64,000 bases of DNA from Dryomyza anilis (GCA_951804985.1 OX638136.1:8745852-8809851), one strand, 5' to 3'; counted from the stretch's first letter, positions 49,703-61,440 are shown. A program made the numbers and translations. Notes: generated by a model not told the origin, from the sequence alone.

Positions 49703-51217
49703 GAGTAACCGGTTTCTCTGTAAAGAATCCCGTTTGTGAGTTATCGTGAAAACCCCTCAAAAGTGATACATTTGTCAAAATTATGACATATCACCTTACA
49801 AAACGGTTCAAAACATAACTTCCAGAGTTGCCAACTTGTCAATATTTACACATATTTATCCTTAAAGGATGCTGAATCTTGTCGAGTAACCGGTTTCTCT
49901 GTAAAGAATCCCGTTTGTGAGTTATCGTGAAAACCCCTCAAAAGTGATACATTTGTCAAAATTATGACATATCACCTTACAAAACGGTTCAAAACTTAAC
50001 TTCCAGAGTTGCCAACTTGTCAATATTTACACTTATTCATCCCTAAAGGATGCTGAATCTTGTCGAGTAACCAGTTTCTCTGTAAAGAATCCCGTTTATG
50101 AGTTATCGTGAAAACCCCTCAAGAGTGATACATTTGTCAAAATTATGACATATCACCTTACAAAACGGTTCAAAACTTAACTTCCAGAGTTGCCAACTTG
50201 TCAATATTTACACATATTCATCCTTAAAGGATGCTGAATCTTGTCGAGTAACCGGTTTCTCTGTAAAGAATCCCGTTTGTGAGTAATCGTGAAAACCCCT
50301 CAAAAGTGAAACATTTGTCAAAATTATGACATATCACCTTACAAAACGGTTCAAAACTTAACTTCCAGAGTTGCCAACTTGTCAATATTTACACATATTC
50401 ATCCTTAAAGGATGCTGAATCTTGTCGAGTAACCGGTTTCTCTGTAAAGAATCCCGTTTGTGAGTTATCGTGAAAACCCCTCAAAAGTGATACATTTGTC
50501 AAAATTATGACATATCACCTTACAAAACGGTTCAAAACTTAACTTCCAAAGTTGCCAACTTGTCAATATTTACACATATTCATCCTTAAAGGATGCTGAA
50601 TCTTGTCGAGTAACCGGTTTCTCTGTAAAGATTCCCGTTTGTGAGTTATCGTGAAAACCCCTCAAAAGTGATACATTTGTCAAAATTATGACGTATCACC
50701 TTACAAAACGGTTCAAAACTTAACTTCCAGAGTTGCCAACTTGTCAATATTTACACATATTCATCCTTAAAGGATGCTGAATCTTGTCGAGTAACCGGTT
50801 TCTCTGTAAAGAATCCCGTTTGTGAGTTATCGTGAAAACCCCTCAAAAGTGATACATTTGTCAAAATTATGACATATCACCTTACAAAACGGTTCAAAAC
50901 TTAACTTCCAGAGTTGCCAACTTGTCAATATTTACACATATTCATCCTTAAAGGATGCTGAATCTTGTCGAGTAACCGGTTTCTCTGTAAAGAATCCCGT
51001 TTGTGAGTTATCGTGAAAACCCCTCAAGAGTGATACATTTGTCAAAATTATGACATATCACCTTACAAAACGGATCAAAACTTAACTTCCAGAGTTGCCA
51101 ACTTGTCAATATTTACACATATTCATCCTTAAAGGATGCTGAATCTTGTCGAGTAACCGGTTTCTCAGTAAAAAATCCCGTTCGTGAAAAAAACACAAAA
51201 TTAACTGAATATCAGGG
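49703..51217 (+). repeat. 181-bp satellite array 16 (8 monomers + terminal partial)
   Basis: Eight monomers, terminal at 51151. It shares gtgagtaatcg and gacgtatcac with arrays 10 and 11. It is the last 181-bp array in the window. Confidence 0.97.
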
Positions 51218-51226
51218 ATTAAAAAA

Positions 51227-51263
<37 letters not shown>

Positions 51264-51966
51264 CTGTTCAGGCTTCTGTGCCCATGTATATTCTTGTGTT
51301 GTGCTGAATTCTCGCGAAAACGTTGAAACAATTTTTTTTTTAATGTTTATGTATAAATAAAATTAAATCGAATTAATGCGATATGTGGTCGAATATGACA
51401 TTTTTGTTGTTAAAATCATAAAAAGAAAAAAAAAGTAAAATTTTAAAATAAAATTTTAAAATCGTAAAACGGCAACACTTAACATGCAAAGCTATATATA
51501 AGCTATATATATTGTTTCATTAATGCTTATTTACTGATTACTTATTTCAATTTTAATAGTTTTTTTTTGCACGCACTATCTTTGAGATAATTAGTCCTAA
51601 GTATGATACAATTTCTGATGTTTCTGTATAATTTTAATTATTTTTGGTTTATCTTTTGAATAATAAAATTTGTAACAGAGGTTTAAATTTTTATATTGTT
51701 TAATTTCGCGCTATTCATGTCTTAATTGGAGTAATGGTTTGGGATCATCATGGTTTCATTTTCACGATTTACTGAAGATGATCAATGTTGGGAGGGCAAT
51801 AGTTGTTGCACTAACATCAATGTACAACACTTGTGGAAGCGTTTTGACGGAAATACTTATCTCTTTGGCTTTTAAAATCTTTTACTTTTTGGAATGTTTC
51901 GGACATTTTAATCTAATCTTGCACACAAATTTAAATATGTCTTGCTGTAGCAACGTGCATCTTTAA
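51218..51966 (+). repeat. Blocks T and F, copy 13
   Basis: TA run at 51230-51260, then full F. Confidence 0.85.
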
Positions 51967-52573
51967 GGGCCAGTTTTTCAGTGCTAGTTGAACTTCGTTT
52001 GTGGTTTAAACTTGGTTTAAAGTCAGAAACGAATTTTTCAATTAATTATGTTCATAGTTTAAACGTAGTTTAAACGCCGAATATGTATCGTTTAAACTTC
52101 GTTTAAAATGTCATATTTTTTGGCAGAACATTGTTTAAACAACATTAATTTAAATATTTGTAAATATAAATGTTTTCCTCGGACGAAGAAGATTTAAGTG
52201 ATGCGGAAATATCGCAAATATTAAATATTACCGTGCTACGTTGTGTTAAAACCATTAGATCGCGTCCGGGTCACTTTAATTTGTATGACGAACTGGATTT
52301 CTTTGTTAGATTTCGCTTATCAAAAACTTCAACTTATAGCATTTTGCAACTTATTGGCACGCATATTGAACATCCAACAAATTGGTAAAGAATTCATCGA
52401 AATATATACTTTCACGTCAAATGTCTAACAAATATATTATAGGAATAACGCTTTAACAGATGAGCAAATGCTATTAATAACACTTCGTGTATATGGAACT
52501 GGAGGTATGTTGCGAACAATTGGGGATATATAGAATATTCCCCAAGTTTTCACGATAAGGTAAGACTGCGCAT
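51967..52573 (+). mobile_element. PIF/Harbinger 5' fragment, copy 9, joined to block Z
   Basis: The ATG is at 52170 but the preceding word is aaatataa. There are several replacement changes (SQILN, RPGHFN, TYSIL), making it one of the more diverged copies, and it has the common TAG. After gataag it continues gtaagactgcgcat and then joins block Z at acgactgg instead of L. Confidence 0.85.
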
Positions 52574-53049
52574 ACGACTGGATATGCAAAGAAATTATAC
52601 AACAAATAAATACGATATTAATTATTTTGATTAAATAAATTTTTAAAATTAAATAAATAAATACAATTTAATAAAATAATAAAACTTATAGCCGTATTCT
52701 GGCATTTTCATGACAAAGTCTAGTCATTGAAATTTGTCATAACTTGTAATAAATAATTGTTACTGTATTCTACTTTAAACGTAACAAATTTAAACTCTAC
52801 TCAGTGCCCCAGACAAAAAATATGCATGAAAACTGGTATTATAGTAGTAGTTTTGAGGAAAACTCACAGAAATATGGTAGGAAATACACATTGCATAGAA
52901 GGCATTTTGAATTTATGAAAACAGTCAGGCTTTCTATATCACCTTTTACGCAGGAAACTGATATGTGTAAGTGAGCCCCTAGCAGGCAAAAGCATTTTGT
53001 GTAAGTTTCGGTTTTGAAGTTTTGAAAAGTATCTTTATAGCTAGAATAT

Positions 53050-53358
53050 AATAATAATAATAGTTTGGCGCTACAGTCCTGTATAGGACTTCGGTCGAGC
53101 TCTCTCACCATTTTGAGCTGTGCGTGTTATATTTGTACTCTAAGTGGTGGACCTACAGTTTATTGCCGAATCCGAACGGCGGGTGAGAGCTTTTCATAGG
53201 CAATGTTTTACTCTCGTAGGTTTGCCATTTACTGCCGAGAGGTAGCGCGGTATAGAAAAATGTGTCTATGAAAAGATGTTGTTAGCCCCAGTCCAGGTTT
53301 GAACCGGGGACCTTTCGGCTCGCAGTCCAACGCACTAACCACTGAGCTACCGCGGCTA
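53050..53358 (-). mobile_element. Full-length tRNA-derived SINE, copy 1
   Basis: Read on the minus strand it starts TAGCCGCGG with a tRNA-like head containing an A box TAGCTCAGTGG and B box GGTTCAAACCT. A body follows with CACCCGCCGTTCGGATTCGG, CTGTAGGTCC, and GAGAGCTCGACC, ending in an (ATT)n tail. It is 309 bp and flanked by a perfect 9-bp target duplication ctagaatat (53041-53049 and 53359-53367). The body motifs resemble a widespread insect SINE/LINE 3' domain known to me; the partner LINE cannot be fixed here. It inserted into an M subrepeat: the same site without insertion is seen in every block M. Confidence 0.93.
53295..53349 (-). promoter_or_regulatory. Internal Pol III promoter of SINE copy 1
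   Basis: A box at 53339-53349 and B box at 53295-53305, both on the minus strand and matching eukaryotic tRNA gene consensus. The tRNA-like anticodon arm pairs imperfectly, so this is a SINE head, not a tRNA gene. Confidence 0.85.
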
Positions 53359-54565
53359 CTAGAATATGGAAGGGAAATTTAGCCTACCTGTAGCAGGCAA
53401 ACACATTGTATAGGAATTTTGATTTGAAATTTTAAAAAGCATTTTAATAGTAGGGAACTGAAAGGGAATGGTAGCCTGCTAGTATCAGGCAGAAACATTT
53501 TATAGGAATTTCTGTTTTGAAATTTTAAAAATCATTTTAATAGTATGCAACTGAAAGGGAAAGGTAGACTGCGAGTAGCAGGCAAACACATTCAGCCTTA
53601 TCGTGAATAGAATTACTCAGGGAATTTTGAACAACATTTTGGAAGAAATATCTATGAATAGCACCAACATTATTTAAATAAATGTTATTTACATATTTCT
53701 GCACAAATAAATTACAGATATATTTAACCACTGCAAAAACTTCACCGGCTGGGGAATATCTTATTTTTTTTTAACTCTTGAAAAATTAACGCAATCTAAT
53801 CACAATATTTTCTTAAATGAAAAACTACAATCAAGAGTCATTTTATATACTTTTAATTGTAGTTTAATATAATGTTAACTTCAATATTTATTTTCACAAC
53901 ACAACGCAATTTTATCCAACAAAAGACTGTTTGACATTTGGTAAAACAGCAGATTTAGCGTTGCCTGGTGTTCAGTTCTAATTGAAAATTAAACTTTTAT
54001 TGAGTTAAAAAATGTGAAATTTGTGCATAAAAGTATAGTTAACTGCAAATAATAAAGAAATGTATACATTTTTTATATCTGAACTATTATTTTAAAACTT
54101 TATTATCTGAAATGATAAAGATAACCAAAAAAAACGCATTAAATAAAAATATGGCCATATTGTAAAACTTAGCTTAGCTTTTTTGTGTTGTATACGTATA
54201 CATAGCAGTGTAGATATTTATGTTTTTATAATTAGTACTGAATTAATGAAAAAATAGTACCTAATTGGAAAAAATATACTGAATTTTTTGTATTTCGAAA
54301 TAGTCTTTGTTCGAGATTATGTAATTTTACATATTTTAATGGGATTTTATGGAATTTATTTCAAAATATTATTAATATCAGTTTTTCAATGAATTTTCAT
54401 TTGTTTTGTAGTTATAGTAGAAAATATAAAAAATTTAATATTTGTAGAGATTTTGCCAAGCCTTCAAATAAAAATGCAGAATACTGACCACAGGCCCGTC
54501 TTGATGAAATTGTAGCTACAACATGGCATTGTCATAGGAAGAGGTGAATGAGGACTCATGCAGTC

Positions 54566-54646
54566 CTTTAGACCTATCATTGAACTAGTCTTCAATTGGA
54601 CAATCAAATTCTTCAATTGAAGACCAGTTCAGTGATATGTCTGAAG
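54566..54646. repeat. Long hairpin in block Z, copy 1
   Basis: Two 33-base arms (54566-54598 and 54614-54646) are inverted copies with four mismatches, around a 15-base loop. Confidence 0.9.
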
Positions 54647-54908
54647 AGTAAAGTTGCCGATTGGTTTCATATAATTAGAACTGATTCAAAATATTTTCCC
54701 ATAGGTTTACACTGCAGTTCTCATAATCTGATTAATAGTTTAGGAGTTGCTGTGGGTCATTTTTGTACATAAAATAAAATTTTCTTTGCCAGAAAAATTG
54801 TACCGAAAATGTCTCCGTAGTAAGAACGTACTTTTGAGATGTAAATGTACTGAAATCAGTACAGTCTCTGTTGAGATGTCATGCAAGTAAGACTGCGATG
54901 TCATGCAA

Positions 54909-56432
54909 GTAAGACTGCGCATCGCTGCTCTATTATTTGCTTTATTTTTGAACACTATAAAAATATTAGTATTGACTTAATATTTTTTTATTGTATTTTT
55001 TTTTATAATTAACCTTTTTTTCATTATATTTTAAGTTAAATTTAAATAAAATGTTTTTAGTTGAGTGAGGATACAAATAATTTTTTACTGAACATTTTTT
55101 TTGGTCGTACAGTAGTTGTATGTACAACATTTTATGTTGAGAGGCATTTTAATGCGCTCCATTCACAATACAAAAAAAAAACAATCCAAAAGAAATGAAA
55201 GAATTGCTTTCAATATTAAAACAATCATTTAAAAAAAAAAGATTAATGCACGCCAATTAAAGAAAATTGAAAATTTCAATTGGACCAATGTTTATACTGT
55301 GTATATATTTGTGGTATAACAAACACAACAAAAAGCACACAAAATAAGTATTTTAATGTTGCGACATAAGCTTTCGACCAACATTGTTTTAAGTGTAAAG
55401 CATTTCAAACGCACAAACACTTAGGCATTTTGTTAATGTGTGCATTTGCCCTTTGCAGATCTAGATCATATGTTTATGGTCCCTACCTTTCCCTACCATT
55501 TTGCTTCCGGATTATTGCCCACCTTACCCTGCCTGAGCCTACCATTTTCCTTACACCTGTTTGGCTACCATACGCTACCTATGCCTTCCATTCCCCTACC
55601 AATTTTGTTTTCATGCTATAACAGGGAACTGGTATGTTCAAGCGAGCCCTAGCGGGCAAAAGCATTTTGTGTAAGTTTTGGAAGTATCTTTATAGCTAGA
55701 ATATGAAAGAGAAAGGTATCTGTAGCAGGCAAAAGCATTTTGTGTAAGTTCTGATTTTGAAGACTTGAAAAGTATCTTTGGAAGGGAAAGGTAGTCTACC
55801 TGTAGCAGGCAAACACATTGTATAGGAATTTTGTTTTGAAATTTTAAAAAGCATTTTAATAGTAGGGAACTAAAAGGGAATTTTTAAAATAAAATAAATA
55901 AATAGAATTTAATAAAATAATAAAACTTAGTAAATAAATAAAACTTATTAATTATAAATGTATCAATTTTGATATTCTTGAATACAGTTGAAAACTTTGA
56001 ATATTTTGGATTACCTTCAAATATTTTCGATTATTTTTGAATACACTTAACGAAAAATTTCGTTTTCATATTTATCTATTTTTTATTTTACAACATGTCA
56101 CTCAGACTTACTACTGAAGATTTATCTGCCTCGGCGTCTAGTGCAACAATTTATTGTATTTGTACTCAAAGTGGTGGGACCTACAGTTAATTGCCGAATC
56201 CGAACGGCGGGTGAGAGCTTTTCATAGGTAAGAATGGAATGGGTTAAAGAAAAGTAACTTTTGTTATGTTATCATACTTCAAAAATAATAAAATAAGTGC
56301 GTTAATTTGAAAAAGAAAATATATCGAATGTGCAAAAGAAAAATATATTAAACGAAATTTAATGAGAAAATGTTGCTAAAAAAATATTGCCAAAGAATAA
56401 GTTTGTCTCAAGAGACATGTTGCGACACACAC
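54909..56432 (+). repeat. Unit segment 15: blocks L, P, M, C
   Basis: Preceded by block Z and followed by no satellite. L has small deletions at about 54966 and 55368. C has gcgtctagtg for gcggctagtg. SINE fragment at 56157-56229. Confidence 0.85.
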
Positions 56433-56485
56433 AAAATTTTCTCACCACCCACACAAACTTTTAAAGGTCTGCGATTACCCTCGGA
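56433..56485 (+). other. Satellite-free junction between C and T, copy 1
   Basis: Where other units carry the 181-bp array, the TA run and the start of T, this unit has about 53 bp (acccacacaaacttttaaag and gtctgcgattacc) between gcgacacacac and aacgttgaaac. It recurs at 61389-61440, so it is either the pre-array state or a replacement of it. Confidence 0.8.
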
Positions 56486-57137
56486 ACGTTGAAACAATTT
56501 TTTTTAATGTTTATGTATAAATAAAATTAAATCGAATTAATGCGATATGTGGTCGAATATGACATTTTTGTTGTTAAAATCATAAAAAGAAAAAAAAGTA
56601 AAATTTTAAAATAAAATTTTAAAATCGTAAAATGGCAACACTTAACATGCAAAGCTATATATAAGCTATATATATTGTTTCATTAATGCTTATTTACAGA
56701 TTACTCGTTTCAATTTTAATAGTTTTTTTGCACGCACTATCTTTGAGATAATTAGTCCTAAGTATGATACAATTTCTGATCTTTCTGTATAATTTTAATT
56801 ATTTTTGGTTTATCTTTTGAATAATAACATTTGTAATGGAGGTTTAAATTTTTATATTGTTTAATTTCGCGCTATTCATGTCTTAATTGGAGTTTAATAA
56901 TGGTTTGGGATCATCATGGTTTCTATTTTCACGATTTACTGAAGATGATCAATGTTGGGAGGGCAATAGTTGTTGCAATAACATCAATGTACAACATTTG
57001 TGGAAGGGTTTTGACGGAAATACTTATCTCTTTGGCTTTTAAAATCTTTTACTTTTTGGAATGTTTCGGACATTTTAATCTATTTCATTTGCACACAAAT
57101 TTAAATATGTCTTGCTGTAGCAACGTGCATCTTTAAG
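56486..57137 (+). repeat. Blocks T (partial) and F, copy 14, without Harbinger
   Basis: No TA run. F is more diverged from the rest (gtaatggagg, ggtttctattttc) and keeps an open frame of 78 codons. It ends catctttaa and continues as gtgattcgg, not as Harbinger. Confidence 0.85.
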
Positions 57138-57440
57138 TGATTCGGAAGCAACATCCCTACCCCGACTAGCTAGTGCCGGATTCTTTGCGTGCTTCCGAAG
57201 ATAATTTTAATTTTTTTAGTACAGTTGATTGGAAAACAGTTTTTTGTGTTATATAACTACGATCTATCTGGCCGCTCAGTAACTTTTTACAGTATTTCTT
57301 TTTCTCACCTATCTATCAGTTAATTTGGAAGATAAATATTAGTCATGACGTTTTAATAATTATCCATATTAGCTATTCTACATTTTAAATTTCAAAATTA
57401 AAATCAATTGTATTATTTTTCTGTTAGACTACAACCAATT
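57138..57440 (+). other. Sequence that normally follows F (Harbinger empty-site flank)
   Basis: Present once. It begins right after the TAA at which Harbinger starts elsewhere. It has a perfect 10-bp inverted repeat ttcggaagca / tgcttccgaa (57141-57150 and 57190-57199) and then AT-rich sequence up to block Z. No coding region seen. Confidence 0.75.
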
Positions 57441-57916
57441 ACGACTGGATATGCAAAAAAATTATACAACAAATAAATACGAAATTAATTATTTTGATTA
57501 AATAAATTTTTAAAATTAAATAAATAAATACAATTTAATAAAATAATAAAACTTATAGCCGTATTCTGGCATTTTCATGACAAAGTCTAGTCATTGAAAT
57601 TTGTCATAACTTGTAATAAATAATTGTTACTGTATTCTACTTTAAACGTAACAAATTTAAACTCAACTCAGTGCCCCAGACAAAAAATATGCATGGAAAC
57701 TGGTATTATAGTAGTAGTTTTGAGGAAAACTCACAGAAATATGGTAGGAAATACACATTGCATAGAAGGCATTTTGAATTTATGAAAACAGTCAGGCTTT
57801 CTATATCACCTTTTGCGCAGGAAACTGATATGTGTAAGTGAGCCCCTAGCAGGCAAAAGCATTTTGTGTAAGTTTCGGTTTTGAAGTTTTGAAAAGTATC
57901 TTTATAGCTAGAATAT

Positions 57917-58226
57917 AATAATAATAATAGTTTGGCGCTACAGTCCTGTATAGGACTTCGGTCGAGCTCTCTCACCATTTTGAACTGTGCGTGTTATATT
58001 TGTACTCTAAGTGGTGGGACCTACAGTTTATTGCCGAATCCGAACGGCGTGTGAGAGCTTTTCATAGGCAATGTTTTACTCTCGTAGGTTTGCCATTTAC
58101 TGCCGAGAGGTAGCGCGGTATAGAAAAATGTTTCTATGAAAAGATGTTGTTAGCCCCAGTCCAGGTTTGAACCGGGGACCTTTCGGCTCGCAGTCCAACG
58201 CACTAACCACTGAGCTACCGCGGCTA
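57917..58226 (-). mobile_element. Full-length tRNA-derived SINE, copy 2
   Basis: The same insertion as copy 1: identical 9-bp flanks (57908-57916 and 58227-58235) and orientation, so it was duplicated with block Z and not inserted independently. 310 bp; a few substitutions, for example gcgtgtgag for gcgggtgag. Confidence 0.93.
58163..58217 (-). promoter_or_regulatory. Internal Pol III promoter of SINE copy 2
   Basis: A box at 58207-58217 and B box at 58163-58173 on the minus strand, unchanged from copy 1. Confidence 0.85.
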
Positions 58227-59518
58227 CTAGAATATGGAATGGAAATTTAGCCTACCTGTAGCAGGCAAACACATTGTATAGGAATTTTGATTTGAAATTT
58301 TAAAAAGCATTTTAATAGTAGGGAACTGAAAGGGAATGGTAGCCTGCTAGTATCAGGCAGAAACATTTTATAGGAATTTCTGTTTTGAAATTTTAAAAAT
58401 CATTTTAATAGTATGCAACTGAAAGGGAAAGGTAGACTGCGAGTAGCAGGCAAACACATTCAGCCTTATCGTGAATATAATTCCTCCCTGTTTCGCCGAA
58501 AAAATTCCTCCACTTTTTCATCGGGGAAGAAAATTAATTAAAAACAAAACACACTTTAATTAACTATATTTTTATTTATTATGTGTTAACAAATATCTAT
58601 GAATAGCACCAACATTATTTAAATAAAAGTTATTTACATATTTCTGCACAAATAAATTACAGATATATTTAACCACTGCAAAAACTTCACCGGCTGGGGA
58701 ATATCTTAATTTTTTTTTAACTCTTGAAAAATTAACGCAATCTAATCACAATATTTTCTTAAATGAAAAACTACAATCAAGAGTCATTTTATATACTTTT
58801 AATTGCAGTTTAATATAATGTTAACTTCAATATTTATTTTCACAACACAACGCAATTTTATCCAACAAAAGACTGTTTGACATTTGGTAAAACAGCAGAT
58901 TTTGCGTTGCCTGGTGTTCAGTTCTAATTGAAAATTAAACTTTTATTAAGTTAAAAAATGTGAAATTTGTGCATAAAAGTATAGTTAACTGCAAATAATA
59001 AAGAAATGTATACATTTTTTATATCTGAACTATTATTTTAAAACTTTATTATCTGAAATGATAAAGATAACCAAAAAAAAACGCATTAAATAAAAATATG
59101 GCCATATTGTAAAACTTAGCTTAGCTTTTTTGTGTTGTATACGTATACATAGCAGTGTAGATATTTATGTTTTTATAATTAGTACTGAATTAATGAAAAA
59201 ATAGTACCTAATTGGAAAAAATATACTGAATTTTTTGTATTTCGAAATAGTCTTTGTTCGAGATTATGTAATTTTACATATTTTAATGGGATTTTATGGA
59301 ATTTATTTCAAAATATTATTAATATCAGTTTTTCAATGAATTTTCATTTGTTTTGTAGTTATAGTAGAAAATATAAAAAATTTAATATTTGTAGAGATTT
59401 TGCCAAGCCTTCAAATAAAAATGCAGAATACTGACCACAGGCCCGTCTTAATTTTGATGAAATTGTAGCTACAACATGGCATTGTCATAGGAAGAGGTGA
59501 ATGAGGACTCATGCAGTC

Positions 59519-59599
59519 CTTTAGACCTATCATTGAACTGGTCTTCAATTGGACAATCAAATTCTTCAATTGAAGACCAGTTCAGTGATATGTCTGAAG
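59519..59599. repeat. Long hairpin in block Z, copy 2
   Basis: Arms 59519-59551 and 59567-59599 pair over 33 bases with three mismatches; the inner 17 bases (from gaactggtcttcaattg) are perfect. The loop is 15 bases. Confidence 0.93.
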
Positions 59600-59836
59600 A
59601 GTAAAGTGGCCGATTGGTTTCATATAACTAGAACTGATTCAAAATATTTTCCCATAGGTTTACACTGCAGTTCTCATAATCTGATTAATAGTATAGGAGT
59701 TGCTGTACATAAAATAAAATTTTCTTTGCCAGAAAAATTGTACCGAAGTAAGAACGTACTTTTGAGATGTAAATGTACTGAAATCAGTACAGTCTCTGTT
59801 GAGATGTCATGCAAGTAAGACTGCGATGTCATGCAA

Positions 59837-61388
59837 GTAAGACTGCGCATCGCTGCTCTATTATTTGCTTTATTTTTGAACACTATAAAAATATTTAATT
59901 GAGTATTGACTTAATATTTTTTTATTGTATTTTTTTTTATAATTAACCTTTTTTTCATTATATTTTAAGTTAAATTTAAATAAAATGTTTTTAGTTGAGT
60001 GAGGATACAAATAATTTTTAACTGAACATTTTTTTTGGTCGTACAGTAGTTGTATGTACAACAGTTTATGTTGAGAGGCATTTTAATGCGCTCCATTCAC
60101 AATACAAAAAAAAACAATCCAAAAGAAATGAAAGAATTGCTTTCAATATTAAAACAATCATTTTTTTAAAAAAGATGAATGCACGCCAATTAAAGAAAAT
60201 TGAAAATTTCAATTGGACCAATGTTTATACTGTGTATATATTTGTGGTATAACAAACAAAACACAACAAAAAGCACACAAAATAAGTATTTTAATGTTGC
60301 GACATAAAAGATAAACAAAAAGCTTTTACATGAGCTTTCGACCAACATTGTTTTAAGTGTAAAGCATTTCAAACGCACAAACACTTAGGCATTTTGTTAA
60401 TGTGTGCATTTGCCCTTTGCAGATCTAGATCATTTGTTTATGGTCCCTACCATTTTGCTTCCGGATTATTGCCCACCTTACCCTGCCTGAGCCTACCATT
60501 TTCCTTACACCTGTTTGGCTACCATACGCTACCTATGCCTTCCATTCCCCTACCAATTTTGTTTTCATGCTATAACAGGGAACTGGTATGTTCAAGCGAG
60601 CCCTAGCGGGCAAAAGCATTTTGTGTAAGTTTTGGAAGTATCTTTATAGCTAGAATATGAAAGAGAAAGGTACCTGTAGCAGGCAAAAGCATTTTGTGTA
60701 AGTTCTGATTTTGAAGACTTGAAAAATATCTTTGGAAGGGAAAGGTAGTCTACCTGTAGCAGGCAAACACATTGTATAGGAATTTTGTTTTGAAATTTTA
60801 AAAAGCATTTTAATAGTAGGAAACTAAAAGGGAATTTTTAAAATAAAATAAATAAATAGAATTTAATAAAATAATAAAACTTAGTAAATAAATAAAACTT
60901 ATTAATTATAAATGTATCAATTTTGATATTCTTGAATACAGTTGAAAACTTTGAATATTTTGGATTACCTTCAAATATTTTCGATTATTTTTGAATACAC
61001 TTAACGAAAAATTTCGTTTTCATATTTATCTATTTTTTATTTTACAACATGTCACTCAGACTTACTACTGAAGATTTATCTGCCTCGGCGGCTAGTGCAA
61101 CAATTTATTGTATTTGTACTCAAAGTGGTGGGACCTACAGTTAATTGCCGAATCCGAACGGCGGGTGAGAGCTTTTCATAGGTAAGAATGGAATGGGTTA
61201 AAGAAAAGTAACTTTTGTTATGTTATCATACTTCAAAAATAATAAAATAAGTGCGTTAATTTGAAAAAGAAAATATATCGAATGTGCAAAAGAAAAATAT
61301 ATTAAACGAAATTTAATGAGAAAATGTTGCTAAAAAAATATTGCCAAAGAATAAGTTTGTCTCAAGAGACATGTTGCGACACACACAC
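59837..61388 (+). repeat. Unit segment 16: blocks L, P, M, C
   Basis: P lacks 10 bp (ccctaccattttg) and reads catttgtttatgg. SINE fragment at 61111-61183. Confidence 0.85.
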
Positions 61389-61440
61389 AATTTTCTCACC
61401 ACCCACACAAACTTTTAAAGGTCTGCGATTACTCTCGGAA
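61389..61440 (+). other. Satellite-free junction between C and T, copy 2
   Basis: The same satellite-free state as at 56433, with one C/T difference (gattactctcgg). Confidence 0.8.

Larger units (their letters stand above)
52574..54908 (+). repeat. Block Z, copy 1
   Basis: An AT-rich block of about 2.3 kb with a second, older version of M interrupted by a SINE (53050-53358), three consecutive ~92-bp M subrepeats (marker words at 53390, 53482 and 53575), a long hairpin (54566-54646) and a local 20-bp duplication just before L. A 90-codon minus-strand frame at 52839-53111 begins inside the SINE and is not credible as a gene. 53650-54480 is AT-rich with nothing I recognise. Confidence 0.85.
57441..59836 (+). 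repeat. Block Z, copy 2
   Basis: A copy of 52574-54908, 4,867 bp on at its start, differing mainly by about 115 bp at 58482-58596 (including ttcctccctgtttcgcc) where copy 1 has about 45 unrelated bases. It contains SINE copy 2 and a better-paired hairpin. Confidence 0.88.

Noticed and set aside
52839..53111. 90-codon minus-strand frame, also at 57706-57978
   Set aside because: It starts inside the SINE tail and runs through M-type repeat; no motif.
53280..53358. tRNA gene on the minus strand
   Set aside because: A and B boxes are good, but the anticodon stem pairs poorly, there is no 3' acceptor structure, and the sequence continues into a SINE body with ATT tail and target duplications.
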